In this document: piece by piece, positions 55,194-63,784 of the stretch
Layout: every line of letters starts with the position of its first letter
How positions within the stretch are numbered: the first letter of the stretch is position 1
Assembly: GCA_030645575.1 (NCBI GenBank)
Contig: JAUSMJ010000064.1
Coordinates: forward strand, 1-64,000
From: Caulobacter sp.
GTDB taxonomy: Bacteria > Pseudomonadota > Alphaproteobacteria > Caulobacterales > Caulobacteraceae
Direction: 5' to 3'
DNA: 64,000 bases
Translations under genes and position numbers: made by a program
The notes under the pieces: model-generated
Seen by the model: only the letters and a program-made list of their open reading frames with translations
Databases searched by the model: none
Told to the model about the DNA's origin: nothing

Positions 55194-56156
55194 GTGTCGT
55201 CGCAACCGCCCATCCGGATCGGAACCCGCGGGTCCAAGCTGGCCCTGGCCCAGAGTGGCATGATGCGCGACCGCATCGCCGCCGAGCTTTCAAGGCTTGG
55301 GGGCGCCGCCGACCGCGCCCGGGAAGCCGCCCCGCTGGTGATCATCACCACCACCGGCGACCGCATCCAGGACCGTCGGCTGCTGGAAATCGGCGGCAAG
55401 GCGCTGTTCACCAAGGAGATCGAGGAGGCCCTGCTGGACGGCCGCATCGACGCGGCGATCCATTCGATGAAGGACGTCCCGGCCGAGATGCCGCCCGGCC
55501 TGGTCATCGCCACCATTCCCGAGCGCGAGGATCCGCGCGACGCGTTCGTCTCGACCCGCTTCGCCTCGCTGGCCGAGCTGCCCCAGGGCGCCAGGCTCGG
55601 CACCGCGAGCCTGCGCCGCCAGGCCCAGGCGCTGCATGTGCGGCCCGACCTGGAGATCGTCATGCTGCGCGGCAACGTCGATACCCGGCTGGCCAAGCTG
55701 GAGGCCGGCGAGGCCGACGCCATCCTGCTGGCCGCGTCCGGCCTGAACCGGCTGGGCCTGGGCCATGTGCCGCGCGGCTTCATCGACCCGCTCGAGTGCC
55801 CGCCCGCCCCGGGTCAGGGCGCCCTGGCCATCCAGACCCGGGCCGAGGACGCCGACGCCGCCTGGGTCGCCGCCCTGCGCTGCGAGGCCACCACCCTGGC
55901 CGTGGCCGCCGAGCGCGGCGCCCTGGTGGCGCTGGAGGGGTCCTGCCGCACCGCCGTCGGCGCCCACGCCCGGCTCGACGGCCGCCGCCTGACCCTGGTG
56001 GTCGAGGCCCTGACACCCGATGGCGCGCGTCGCTACCGCCGCGAGGACGCGGTCGATCTGGGCGCCGACGCCGAGGGCGACGCCCGGACCCTCGGCCTGC
56101 GGCTGGGCGAGGCGATCCGCGTCGAGGGCGGGGCCGACATCCTCCTCAAGGATTGA
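55194..56156 (+). CDS. hemC: Hydroxymethylbilane synthase (porphobilinogen deaminase)
   Basis: HemC polymerises four porphobilinogens on a dipyrromethane cofactor. A GTG at 55194 gives 320 residues starting SSQPPIRIGTRGSKLALAQ. Cofactor-binding Cys is in GSCRTAVGAHARL, and KDVPAEMPPGLVIA and LGTASLRRQAQAL are typical. It starts the heme operon hemC-hemD-mitofilin-hemY. Confidence 0.96.
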   Translation: MSSQPPIRIGTRGSKLALAQSGMMRDRIAAELSRLGGAADRAREAAPLVIITTTGDRIQDRRLLEIGGKALFTKEIEEALLDGRIDAAIHSMKDVPAEMPPGLVIATIPEREDPRDAFVSTRFASLAELPQGARLGTASLRRQAQALHVRPDLEIVMLRGNVDTRLAKLEAGEADAILLAASGLNRLGLGHVPRGFIDPLECPPAPGQGALAIQTRAEDADAAWVAALRCEATTLAVAAERGALVALEGSCRTAVGAHARLDGRRLTLVVEALTPDGARRYRREDAVDLGADAEGDARTLGLRLGEAIRVEGGADILLKD

Positions 56157-56188
56157 TCGCCGACCGAGGGGGTTGCAGGGTGCCCGCC

Positions 56189-56944
56189 ATGCCGACCGCG
56201 CCCCTCACCGTCTGGATCACCCGCGCCGAGCCCGGAGCCGCCGCGACGGCCGAACGGGTCGCCGCCATGGGCCACCGGCCGGTCGTGGCCCCACTGCTGC
56301 GTATCGAGGCGGCCAGCGACGTCGCGGTGGACCTGACCGGCGTCGCGGCCCTGGCCTTCACCAGCGCCAACGGCGTGCGCGCCTTCGCCGCGCTCTGCCC
56401 CCGCCGCGACATCCGCGTGTTCGCCGTCGGCGCGGGCACCACGGCGGCGGCCAAGGCGGCGGGGTTCAAGAGCGTGCTGTCGGCCGAGGGCGATGTGGGC
56501 GCCCTGGCCGGCCGCATCGCCGCGCGCCGCGCCGAGCTGCGCGGCGCGGTGCTGCATCCGGGCGCCGCCGAGCCGGCCGGGGACCTGGTCGGGTCCCTGG
56601 TCGCCGAGGGTTTGGAGGCCCGGAGCCTGGCGCTTTACGATTCGGTCGCCGTGGCGCCGCCGGCGGACCTTCTGGCGGCGCTGGACACGATCGACGTCGT
56701 CCTGCTGCATTCACCCAAGGCGGCCAGGGCTCTCGCCCGCCTTCTGCGCGGCCGGACGCTGCCGAACCTGCGGCTGCTGTGCCTGTCCCAGGCCGTGGCC
56801 AGACCGGTGGCGCGCACGAAAGTGCGAGAAGTTGTCCGCGCCCCGTTTCCCATCGAAGCGGCGCTGCTTAATCTGATAGGAAGAGGGGCCGTCCCGACGG
56901 GAACGGCGCCCAGGACCGCAACGAGGCGTTTGAAGAGCCAATGA
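56189..56944 (+). CDS. hemD: Uroporphyrinogen-III synthase
   Basis: HemD cyclises hydroxymethylbilane. The 251-residue protein is divergent, as usual for the family, but shows VWITRAEPGAAATAERVAAMG, LAFTSANGVRAFAAL and LLHSPKAARALARLL. ATG 56189 is used; an in-frame GTG lies 9 bases upstream. Its stop overlaps the mitofilin gene's ATG by 4 bp. Confidence 0.9.
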   Translation: MPTAPLTVWITRAEPGAAATAERVAAMGHRPVVAPLLRIEAASDVAVDLTGVAALAFTSANGVRAFAALCPRRDIRVFAVGAGTTAAAKAAGFKSVLSAEGDVGALAGRIAARRAELRGAVLHPGAAEPAGDLVGSLVAEGLEARSLALYDSVAVAPPADLLAALDTIDVVLLHSPKAARALARLLRGRTLPNLRLLCLSQAVARPVARTKVREVVRAPFPIEAALLNLIGRGAVPTGTAPRTATRRLKSQ

Positions 56945-57816
56945 CCGCCGCGCCCGACCCCGCCGACCTCACTCCGCCGACCGATCCGGCCGTCTACGGA
57001 CGTCCGCGCCGATTCGGCCTGGCCTTCTGGGCGGTGATCGCCCTGTGCGTGCTCAGCATCATGGTCGGGGCGGCCGTGACCCGCTTCGCGCCCCGGCTCT
57101 GGAACAAGGCCGCGGAGACGCCGCCCGCCGCCATCCAGTCCGCGACGGCCGACCTGCCCGAACTCGCCGCGCCCGTCGTCGGCAACCGCCCCGCCCCGGC
57201 GCCCGCCGACATCGCGACCGCCTCCTCGGCCGAGATCGCGGCGCTGCAGATCCGCATCGAGGCGCTGGAGGCCAGCCAGACCCGCACCGTCAACGCCGCG
57301 GCCGCCGCCCTCGCCGCCGCCTCCCTGGCCGAGTCGACCCAGGGCTCGGGCCCGTTCGAGACCGAGCTCGCCGCGCTGGAGCGGGTTCTGCCCCTGTCGA
57401 GCGAGGTCCGCGCCCTGCGACCCTACGCCGAGGGCGGCGTGCCGAGCCGCGCCGCCCTGGCCGCCGACTTCGACGCCGCGGCCGCCAGGACCTCCGTCGC
57501 CGCCCGCGATCCGGGCGAGCGGGCCGGCTTCTTCGCCCGCATGGGCCACGCCCTGTCGGCCATCGTCACCATCCGCCGCGTCAGCGCCGGCGGGGCGGGA
57601 CCCGACGCGGTGCTGGCCCGGGCCGGCGACGCGGTGGCCAAGGGCGACCTGGAAGGGGCCCTGAAGGTCCTGCGCGAACTGCCGCCCAAGGGGGTCGAGG
57701 CGATCGCGCCCTGGCGCGGCCGCGCCCTGCAACGGGTCGCCGTCGATCGGCAAGTGGCCGCGATCCGCGCCCAGGCCCTGTCCGACCTGATGGCCGTCTC
57801 GCGGGAGCAGCCATGA
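56941..57816 (+). CDS. Mitofilin-family membrane protein of the heme operon
   Basis: The 291-residue protein has one transmembrane segment near residues 26-48 (FGLAFWAVIALCVLSIMVGAAV), a Pro/Ala-rich linker, a coiled-coil-like segment (AEIAALQIRIEALEA) and a helical C-terminal part with GVPSRAALAADFDAAAART. In alphaproteobacteria such mitofilin-like proteins sit between hemD and hemY and may organise inner-membrane shape; the role here is inferred from context. Confidence 0.85.
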   Translation: MTAAPDPADLTPPTDPAVYGRPRRFGLAFWAVIALCVLSIMVGAAVTRFAPRLWNKAAETPPAAIQSATADLPELAAPVVGNRPAPAPADIATASSAEIAALQIRIEALEASQTRTVNAAAAALAAASLAESTQGSGPFETELAALERVLPLSSEVRALRPYAEGGVPSRAALAADFDAAAARTSVAARDPGERAGFFARMGHALSAIVTIRRVSAGGAGPDAVLARAGDAVAKGDLEGALKVLRELPPKGVEAIAPWRGRALQRVAVDRQVAAIRAQALSDLMAVSREQP

Positions 57817-59339
57817 TCAGAACCGCCCTCGTCCTCTTCCTCGTCGCCAGCCTCGCCGTGGCGGCCATCGCCCTGGGCGGCGACGCCGGGGTGGCCAGCC
57901 TGGCCTGGCGCGGCTGGCGGGTGGACATGACGGCCGCCGCCGCGGCCCTGCTGGTGCTGCTCGTCTCGCTGCTGGCGACGATCTTCTGGAGCTTCCTCAA
58001 GTGGCTGATGGAGGCGCCGCGCCGCGCCGCCCGGACCCGCGCCGAGGCGAAGCGCAAGCAGGGCGGCGAGGCCCTGGCCCGCGGCTTCCTGGCCGCCGCC
58101 GCCGGTGACGGGTCCGAGGCCCGCCGCCTGGCCCAGAAGGCCGCCGACCTGGCCGAGGACGCGCCGGCCCTGGTCCGGGTGCTGGCCGCCCAGGCCGCCG
58201 AGGCCGCCGGCGACCTGCCCGCCGCCAAGGCCGCCTATTCCGCCATGCTGGGCTTCCCCGACATGCGCCTGGCCGGCCTCAAGGGGCTGATGCAGACGGC
58301 CCTGGCCGAGGGCGACAAGGGCGCGGCCCTGCGCCACGCCCAGAGCGCCTACGGCCTGGCCAAGACCGCCCGCTGGGCCTGGCGGGCGCTGGTCGATTCG
58401 CGGCTGGAGGCCGGCGACTGGGCCGCCGCCCTCGACCTGGTCCAGGGCGCCCAGGAGCGCAAGATCGTCTCGCCGCTGGTCGCCGACCGCACGCGCGCGG
58501 CGCTGCTGGCCGCCTCGGCCGCCAGTTTCGAGACCCACCCGACCGAGCGCATGCGCGCCCAGGCGCTCGAATTCGCCCAGCAGGCGGTCAAGCTGAAGCC
58601 CGACTTCGCCCCCGGCGTGGTCATGGCCGCCCGGCTGCTGGCCGCCGACGGCAAGGTCGGCCGCGCGTCCGGGATGATCGAAGGCGCCTGGAAGAGCCAG
58701 CCGCACCCGGCCCTGTGGCTGGCCTATCGCGACCTGCGCACCGACGAGACCCCGCGCGAGCGGGCGCGCCGCCTGTCGGCCCTGGCCGCCCTCAACCCCC
58801 AGGCCCGCGAGAGCCGCGTCCTGACCGTCGAACAAGCGCTGATCGGCGGCGAGATCGGGGCCGCCCGCCAGGCCGCCGCCACCCTGGCGGACGAGCCCGT
58901 GACCCAGCGCCTCGCCGGCCTGCAGGCCCGCGCCGCCAACGCCGCCGGGGCGGTGGACGAGGCCCGCGCCTGGATCGCCCGGGGCGCCGCCGCGCCGCAG
59001 GAGCCCGACTGGTCCGACCTCGATCCCGAAGGCCGGGCCTTCGCCTACAGGCCCGAGGACTGGACCCGCCTGGTGGCCGTCTACGGCGAAACCGGCGAGC
59101 TGATCCATCCGCGCCTGGAACGCCACGAGCGGACCATCAGCGACCTGCCCAATCTGCCGGCGGCCTATGTCGAATCGACGCCGTTCCTGGCGGCCGCGGA
59201 GGCCGGGGCGGCGATCATGCCGATCCCCGACGACCCCGGCGTGCCCGACTATGCGCGGCCGCCAGAGGGCGAACCGCCGCCCGCCGCGCCGCCGCGTCGC
59301 CGGCGCCGCTTGGCAAGCCCGACTCGCGCCGCTAAATAG
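57813..59339 (+). CDS. hemY: HemY-type heme biosynthesis membrane protein
   Basis: The 508-residue protein has two N-terminal membrane segments (RTALVLFLVASLAVAAIAL; MTAAAAALLVLLVSLLATIFW), then a helical tetratricopeptide-like domain (ALARGFLAAAAGDGSEARRLAQKAADLAED) and a Pro/Arg-rich tail. HemY N-terminal domain proteins accompany hemC/hemD; their biochemical function is not settled. The ATG at 57813 overlaps the mitofilin stop (ATGA). Confidence 0.9.
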   Translation: MIRTALVLFLVASLAVAAIALGGDAGVASLAWRGWRVDMTAAAAALLVLLVSLLATIFWSFLKWLMEAPRRAARTRAEAKRKQGGEALARGFLAAAAGDGSEARRLAQKAADLAEDAPALVRVLAAQAAEAAGDLPAAKAAYSAMLGFPDMRLAGLKGLMQTALAEGDKGAALRHAQSAYGLAKTARWAWRALVDSRLEAGDWAAALDLVQGAQERKIVSPLVADRTRAALLAASAASFETHPTERMRAQALEFAQQAVKLKPDFAPGVVMAARLLAADGKVGRASGMIEGAWKSQPHPALWLAYRDLRTDETPRERARRLSALAALNPQARESRVLTVEQALIGGEIGAARQAAATLADEPVTQRLAGLQARAANAAGAVDEARAWIARGAAAPQEPDWSDLDPEGRAFAYRPEDWTRLVAVYGETGELIHPRLERHERTISDLPNLPAAYVESTPFLAAAEAGAAIMPIPDDPGVPDYARPPEGEPPPAAPPRRRRRLASPTRAAK

Positions 59340-59369
59340 GCGCTCCTTCCGGGGCGCAGCCCTGCCGGG

Positions 59370-59445
<76 letters not shown>

Positions 59446-59560
59446 CTTCTTCCCCCATCCCCACCTCCGGGGCGACCGCCCGGCCCCGCCCCGCGGCGCG
59501 GGCCATATACTTCCGGCCTCGATCCGCTACTGTTCGCCTCCGGGGGCGGGCGGTACCGAT

Positions 59561-60697
59561 ATGCGTGAGGTGACCGACTTCAGCCAGGGCGACCATGACG
59601 GGGTCGTGACCCAGCTTCATGACTCGGCGCTGGGTGACCGGTCCTGGTCATCGACCATGGAACATATCGCGGCGTTGTTTCGCAGCCAGTCGGTCATCCT
59701 CAGCCTGTATGGCCCCGACAACGGCGTCTTTTCGGTGGAGTCATTCAGTCCACGGTCGCGTGAGTCCGCGCTGGAATTCTACGCCAGCGACGTGTTCGCC
59801 CAGGACCCGCGCGGCGCCTACTTTTTCGCCGCGCCCGGCGGGTCGATCTACTACGACCACATGCTCTACGATCTGGAGGAAATGGGCCGCAACCGGTGGG
59901 TCCGTGAAACCTGCGACATCCTGGGCGTCACCTACCAGCTCGGCGCCCAGCTGCGGCTGCCGGGCGGGCTGAGGGGCGCGTTCGGGATCCTGTCGAGCGA
60001 GCTCGAAGGCCACGCCTCGGCCGCGGCGATCCGCGCCTTTCACCGCCTGGCGCCACACATCGAGCAGGCCTGCGCCCTGGGGCTGGTGATCGAGCGCGAG
60101 GCGGCGACCCGCCTGGCCCTGCTGGAGGCGCTGGCCGCGAAGGCCGACGGCGTGATCCTCCTCGACCGGGCCGGGGGGACGACCTTCATCAACGACGTGG
60201 CGCAGGCGATCCTCGGCAGCGGCGACGGGCTGGCGCTGAACGCCGGCGTCTTCGGCGCCCGCCGTCTCCCCGAAACCCGCCAGCTGCAGCGGATCGTCGC
60301 GACGGCGCTGGCCTGCGCCAGCCAGTCCGGCGCCGCGCCCGGCGGCCGCGTCCTGGTCAGCCGGCCGTCGGGCAAACACCCCTATGTCGTCACGGCGATG
60401 GCCGCGCCCGCCAACGAGCGGTTCCTGTCCGGGCACGCGGTCGCCTGCATCGTCCATATCCAGGACCTGGCCGCGAACAGGCTCCCGTCGCGGGACTCCC
60501 TACAGGCCGTGTTCGGCCTGACCGGGCGCGAAACGGACCTGGCTGTCGAGCTGGTGCGATGCGCCGATCTCGGCCGGGCCGCGGCCAACAGCGGCATGTC
60601 GCTGAACACCGCCCGCAATCACCTGCATGGCATCCTGGTCAAGACCGGCGCGCGCGGACAGACCGACGTGATCCAGCTGCTCGGCCGCCTGCCCTGA
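59561..60697 (+). CDS. LuxR family transcriptional regulator
   Basis: The 378-residue protein ends with a LuxR-type HTH: FGLTGRETDLAVELVRCADLGRAAANSGMSLNTARNHLHGILVKTGARGQTDVIQL (in part). The N-terminal 300 residues are a sensory region without a recognised autoinducer-binding domain. ATG 59561 (MREVTDFSQGD) is chosen; the ORF-track start at 59420 overlaps the tRNA. A perfect palindrome CTGGTCCGAACGGACCAG lies 15 bp after its stop. Confidence 0.88.
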   Translation: MREVTDFSQGDHDGVVTQLHDSALGDRSWSSTMEHIAALFRSQSVILSLYGPDNGVFSVESFSPRSRESALEFYASDVFAQDPRGAYFFAAPGGSIYYDHMLYDLEEMGRNRWVRETCDILGVTYQLGAQLRLPGGLRGAFGILSSELEGHASAAAIRAFHRLAPHIEQACALGLVIEREAATRLALLEALAAKADGVILLDRAGGTTFINDVAQAILGSGDGLALNAGVFGARRLPETRQLQRIVATALACASQSGAAPGGRVLVSRPSGKHPYVVTAMAAPANERFLSGHAVACIVHIQDLAANRLPSRDSLQAVFGLTGRETDLAVELVRCADLGRAAANSGMSLNTARNHLHGILVKTGARGQTDVIQLLGRLP

Positions 60698-60711
60698 TCG
60701 GCCGCGCCGAC

Positions 60712-60729
60712 CTGGTCCGAACGGACCAG
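60712..60729. promoter_or_regulatory. Perfect 18-bp palindrome after the LuxR gene
   Basis: CTGGTCCGAACGGACCAG is a hairpin with 8-bp arms around AA. It lies between the LuxR-type gene and the secreted-protein gene at 60852. It could be a LuxR-type operator for the downstream gene or a weak terminator; there is no T-tract. Confidence 0.5.
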
Positions 60730-60851
60730 CCGCGAAGCCTCGACTCCACATGATCCCGGGCAGAACTTTCGTCGATGTCGGGTCTCGCCGTGGCGCGGCC
60801 GAAAGGGCGCGCGGGATGCGCCGGAACGTCGAATCCATTCGAGGGGGCTCC

Positions 60852-61433
60852 ATGAAAATCAGGACGCTGTTCAAACTCGCCGCCGTCGGCAGTCTGCTGG
60901 CCGCCGGGTCCGTGATGGCCCAGGACGCCAGCCGGCCGCAGGAACCGGGCCGGCCCATGCTCTGTCCCCACCCGACGGGCGAGACGCTGGTCGCCAGCGG
61001 GTCCAGCCTGTTCGCCGGCGACGTGAACGCCACCGTCACCTCGAACATGACCGGCCTGGCGAGCCCGGTCCTGAACAAGCACCACCCCTACACCTTCCGC
61101 TGGAAGTCGCCGGCCTGCTGCAAGATCATGGGCGCGACGCTGACCATCACGCTCAAGGCCATCAGCGCGGGCACGTCCAACACCAGTTCGGACGCCGGCA
61201 ACGACATGATCGGCATCTACCACAACGGGGCCGGCCTTCCCGGCGTTGGCGGCTACATCTTCCCCAATTCGCCATTCCCGGCGGGGACGACGGTGACCAG
61301 GACCTTCAACCTGACCCCGGCCCAGATCGCCACGCTCAATCTCGACGGCGACAACCGGCTGACCTTCAACACCCAGGACGACACGATGGTCACGTCGGCC
61401 AAACTGGTGCTCAACCGCTGCTGCATCAAATAG
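60852..61433 (+). CDS. Uncharacterised secreted protein
   Basis: The 193-residue protein has a signal peptide (MKIRTLFKLAAVGSLLAAGSVMA) and a mature beta-rich region with paired cysteines (SPACCKIMGATLTITLKA; NRCCIK at the end). It contains HHPYTFRWKS, DNRLTFNTQDD and repeated Gly/Asn turns, like a surface or periplasmic lectin-like fold; no family is recognised. It lies 58 bp upstream of a CsgG-like gene and probably shares a transcript. Confidence 0.7.
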   Translation: MKIRTLFKLAAVGSLLAAGSVMAQDASRPQEPGRPMLCPHPTGETLVASGSSLFAGDVNATVTSNMTGLASPVLNKHHPYTFRWKSPACCKIMGATLTITLKAISAGTSNTSSDAGNDMIGIYHNGAGLPGVGGYIFPNSPFPAGTTVTRTFNLTPAQIATLNLDGDNRLTFNTQDDTMVTSAKLVLNRCCIK

Positions 61434-61491
61434 ACCTGTCGCTCCGGACGGCCGGGCCGGTGGCTCCCTTCAGAAGACTGCCGAGGCGATC

Positions 61492-62427
61492 GTGACCTTC
61501 ACCAGACGAACAGCGCTTGGGGCCGTGGCCTGGCTGGCCCTGGCCCGCCCGGGGCTGGCGGCGACGCCCGCGGCGGCCGGCCCTTACGAGGGCCTGAAGA
61601 AGACCATCGCCGTGGACCCGTTCCAGGCGACCGACGCCGTGGGCGGCACGGTCACCTCCGACGGCATGACGGCCATGCTGACCGAGGCGCTCGTGCGCGA
61701 CGGGCGGTTCGTCGTGGTGGAGCGGCCGGGCCTCGGCGGCGTCCAGGCCGAGCAGCAACTGGCGGGCGTCGTCCCCGAGACCGCGGCGCAGGCCGGCGGC
61801 CTGATCGGCGCCAGCGCCATCGTGCGCGGCGCGGTGACCAAGTACGAGGCCGCCGCCAGTGGAGGCGGCGTCGGCGTCGGCGGACCGATGGGCGCCCTGC
61901 TGGCCGGCCGCGCGGGGCTCAAGAGCCAGAAGGCGGTCATGGAGATTTCGCTGCGGCTGATCGACACCACCACCGGCCAGGTCATTGCGACCTCGAAGGC
62001 CCAGGGCTCGGCCTCCTCGTCCAGCGCCGACGCGGGCGTGATCAACCCCTTCACCGGCGCCTCCGTCGGCGCTGGAACCTTCCACGCCACCCCGATAGGC
62101 CAGGCCGGCGAGGACGCCATCGTCAGGGCCGTGGAGCAGATCGCCGCCGGCATGCGCAACGTGCCCTGGTCGGCGCAGGTCATCGAGGCCGAGGGCGGCC
62201 GGGTCTATGTCAACGCCGGCGCCGACCGCAATGTTCAGGCCGGAACCGTCCTGACCGTCTATCGCCGGGGCAGAGTGTTCACAGATCCCTCGACCGGCGT
62301 GGTGCTGGACGTGGACCTGGAGCGGATCGGGACCATCCGGATCGAGGGGGTGCGCGAGCGCCTGTCCACGGCCGCCATCGTCGCCGGCGAAGCCCCCGCC
62401 CGCGGCGATCTTCTGCGGCTGGAATAG
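61492..62427 (+). CDS. CsgG-like exported protein
   Basis: The 311-residue protein begins at a GTG with an exported signal (TFTRRTALGAVAWLALARPGLAA, containing RR). The rest, IAVDPFQATDAVGGTVTSDGMTAMLTEALVRDGRFVVVER, then AIVRGAVTKYEA and ISLRLIDTTTGQVIATSKA, is the CsgG/HfaB-like domain. Unlike canonical CsgG it lacks an obvious lipobox Cys, so it may be a soluble periplasmic relative. It could serve secretion of the preceding protein or holdfast-type surface assembly. Confidence 0.8.
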   Translation: MTFTRRTALGAVAWLALARPGLAATPAAAGPYEGLKKTIAVDPFQATDAVGGTVTSDGMTAMLTEALVRDGRFVVVERPGLGGVQAEQQLAGVVPETAAQAGGLIGASAIVRGAVTKYEAAASGGGVGVGGPMGALLAGRAGLKSQKAVMEISLRLIDTTTGQVIATSKAQGSASSSSADAGVINPFTGASVGAGTFHATPIGQAGEDAIVRAVEQIAAGMRNVPWSAQVIEAEGGRVYVNAGADRNVQAGTVLTVYRRGRVFTDPSTGVVLDVDLERIGTIRIEGVRERLSTAAIVAGEAPARGDLLRLE

Positions 62428-62495
62428 CCCGGCCGGAACTCTGTCCCGGATGGATCGCCAGCGCCAGGCGAGACCGACGAAGGGCGATGGCGCAA

Positions 62496-63635
62496 TCAGA
62501 TACTGTCCGCCGGAAGGGGAATGCTCTCGAGCGCGACCTTCGTTCCGGGGTGATTGTCGGCGATGACAACCAGCGCCCCCAGTTGTTTGGCGAGCGATCC
62601 GACGATGACCGTGCCGAGGCCGCCCTTGCGCACCGCCACCACCGGCCCGCGGCCGACGCCGTCGTCGGCCACCGACAGGGTCCAGCCCGCCGCGTCGCTG
62701 TCGTAGCCGACCACGACCTCGCCGCCCCGGTCTCCCGGAAAGGCGTGCTTGAGGGCGTTGATCACCAGTTCGGTGACGATCAGGCCCAGGCTGACCGCCT
62801 CGTGCGAGGTGACGGTGGCCTCGTCCGCCGCGACCCGGATGGTCAGGGGCCGCGAGTCGCGGATCATCGAGGCGGCCAGGCTTTCGCAGAGCTTGACCAG
62901 ATAGGGGCCGACCTCGACGTCGCCGAGGCTGGCCTGCAGCAGCTGCTGCACGGCGGCGACGGACATCACCCGGTCGTGGGCGTCGCGCAGGTGCAGGCGG
63001 GTTTCCTCCGACTTCACCGTGCGCGCCTTGAGCAGCAGGACGCTGGCGATGATCTGCAGGCTGTTGGCCACCCGGTGCTGCATCTCCTGCAGCAGGATCG
63101 CGCGCTCGTGCAGCAGCGCGTCCTTCTCCAGCAGCAGGGTGACGTTCAGCTGCTCGATGCGGCGCACGTCGGTGACGTCGTTGACGGTCAGCAGGACGCG
63201 CGCGTGCAGCTTGTCGTCGTAGATGATGTTCTGCACGTTCACGACCAGGCGGCGCGGCTCTGTTCCGGGTCGAAGCAGTTCGGTCTCGTAGTCGCCGAGC
63301 GGCTCGCCGCCGAGCAGCGCGCTCTCCAGCATCAAGCGAACGTAGGGCATGTCCCACTCGCCCTCGCCGATCTCGGACAGCGGGCGTGTCTCGACCTGGT
63401 CCGGATCGAGGTCGAAGGTGGTGAAGAAGGACCGCGTCGCCGATACGACCCGCAGATCACTGTCGAACAGCAGCAGCGGCAGATGGGAGGTCTCGAGCAG
63501 GGCGCGGGCCAGGCTCGTGGCGGTCGCGGCGTCGCTTGTCGCTGTCGCGGCCACGCTTGTCGCCGTCGCGGCTTCGCTCGTCGCCGTGGCGGCAAGGCTC
63601 GTGGCCGCCGCGGCCTGGAGTGTTGGGTTTGTCAC
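62496..63635 (-). CDS. PAS sensor histidine kinase (HisKA_2) with N-terminal seven-residue repeats
   Basis: A GTG at 63635 (VTNPTLQAAA) with GAGGA upstream is preferred over the ORF-track ATG at 63734; it gives 379 residues. Residues 8-43 are five copies of a seven-residue unit AATATSx, probably a coiled coil. A PAS-like domain follows (LLLFDSDLRVVSATRSFFTTF to about 160), then HisKA_2 with phospho-acceptor H187 in MQHRVANSLQII, and HATPase with N293 in TELVINALKHAF and DDGVGRG. It has no transmembrane segment, so it senses in the cytoplasm. No response regulator is adjacent. Confidence 0.88.
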   Translation of the reverse strand: MTNPTLQAAAATSLAATATSEAATATSVAATATSDAATATSLARALLETSHLPLLLFDSDLRVVSATRSFFTTFDLDPDQVETRPLSEIGEGEWDMPYVRLMLESALLGGEPLGDYETELLRPGTEPRRLVVNVQNIIYDDKLHARVLLTVNDVTDVRRIEQLNVTLLLEKDALLHERAILLQEMQHRVANSLQIIASVLLLKARTVKSEETRLHLRDAHDRVMSVAAVQQLLQASLGDVEVGPYLVKLCESLAASMIRDSRPLTIRVAADEATVTSHEAVSLGLIVTELVINALKHAFPGDRGGEVVVGYDSDAAGWTLSVADDGVGRGPVVAVRKGGLGTVIVGSLAKQLGALVVIADNHPGTKVALESIPLPADSI

Positions 63636-63784
63636 GAACAGGGTCCTCGACCACCGCGGGCTGCCGGAGCGAAAGCCCAACCGGGATCGATGCAGGTCTG
63701 GATGGCCGGGCCGGGCGGGCCCGCGCGCTGTCATGATTACTATAGCACGGATGCCTGTCAGGCGGCGGTCTGATTTCGCCGGCC

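Noticed and set aside
59446-59560. Integration site at the tRNA-Thr 3' end
   Set aside because: No repeat of the tRNA 3' end was seen downstream in the window and the next genes look chromosomal.
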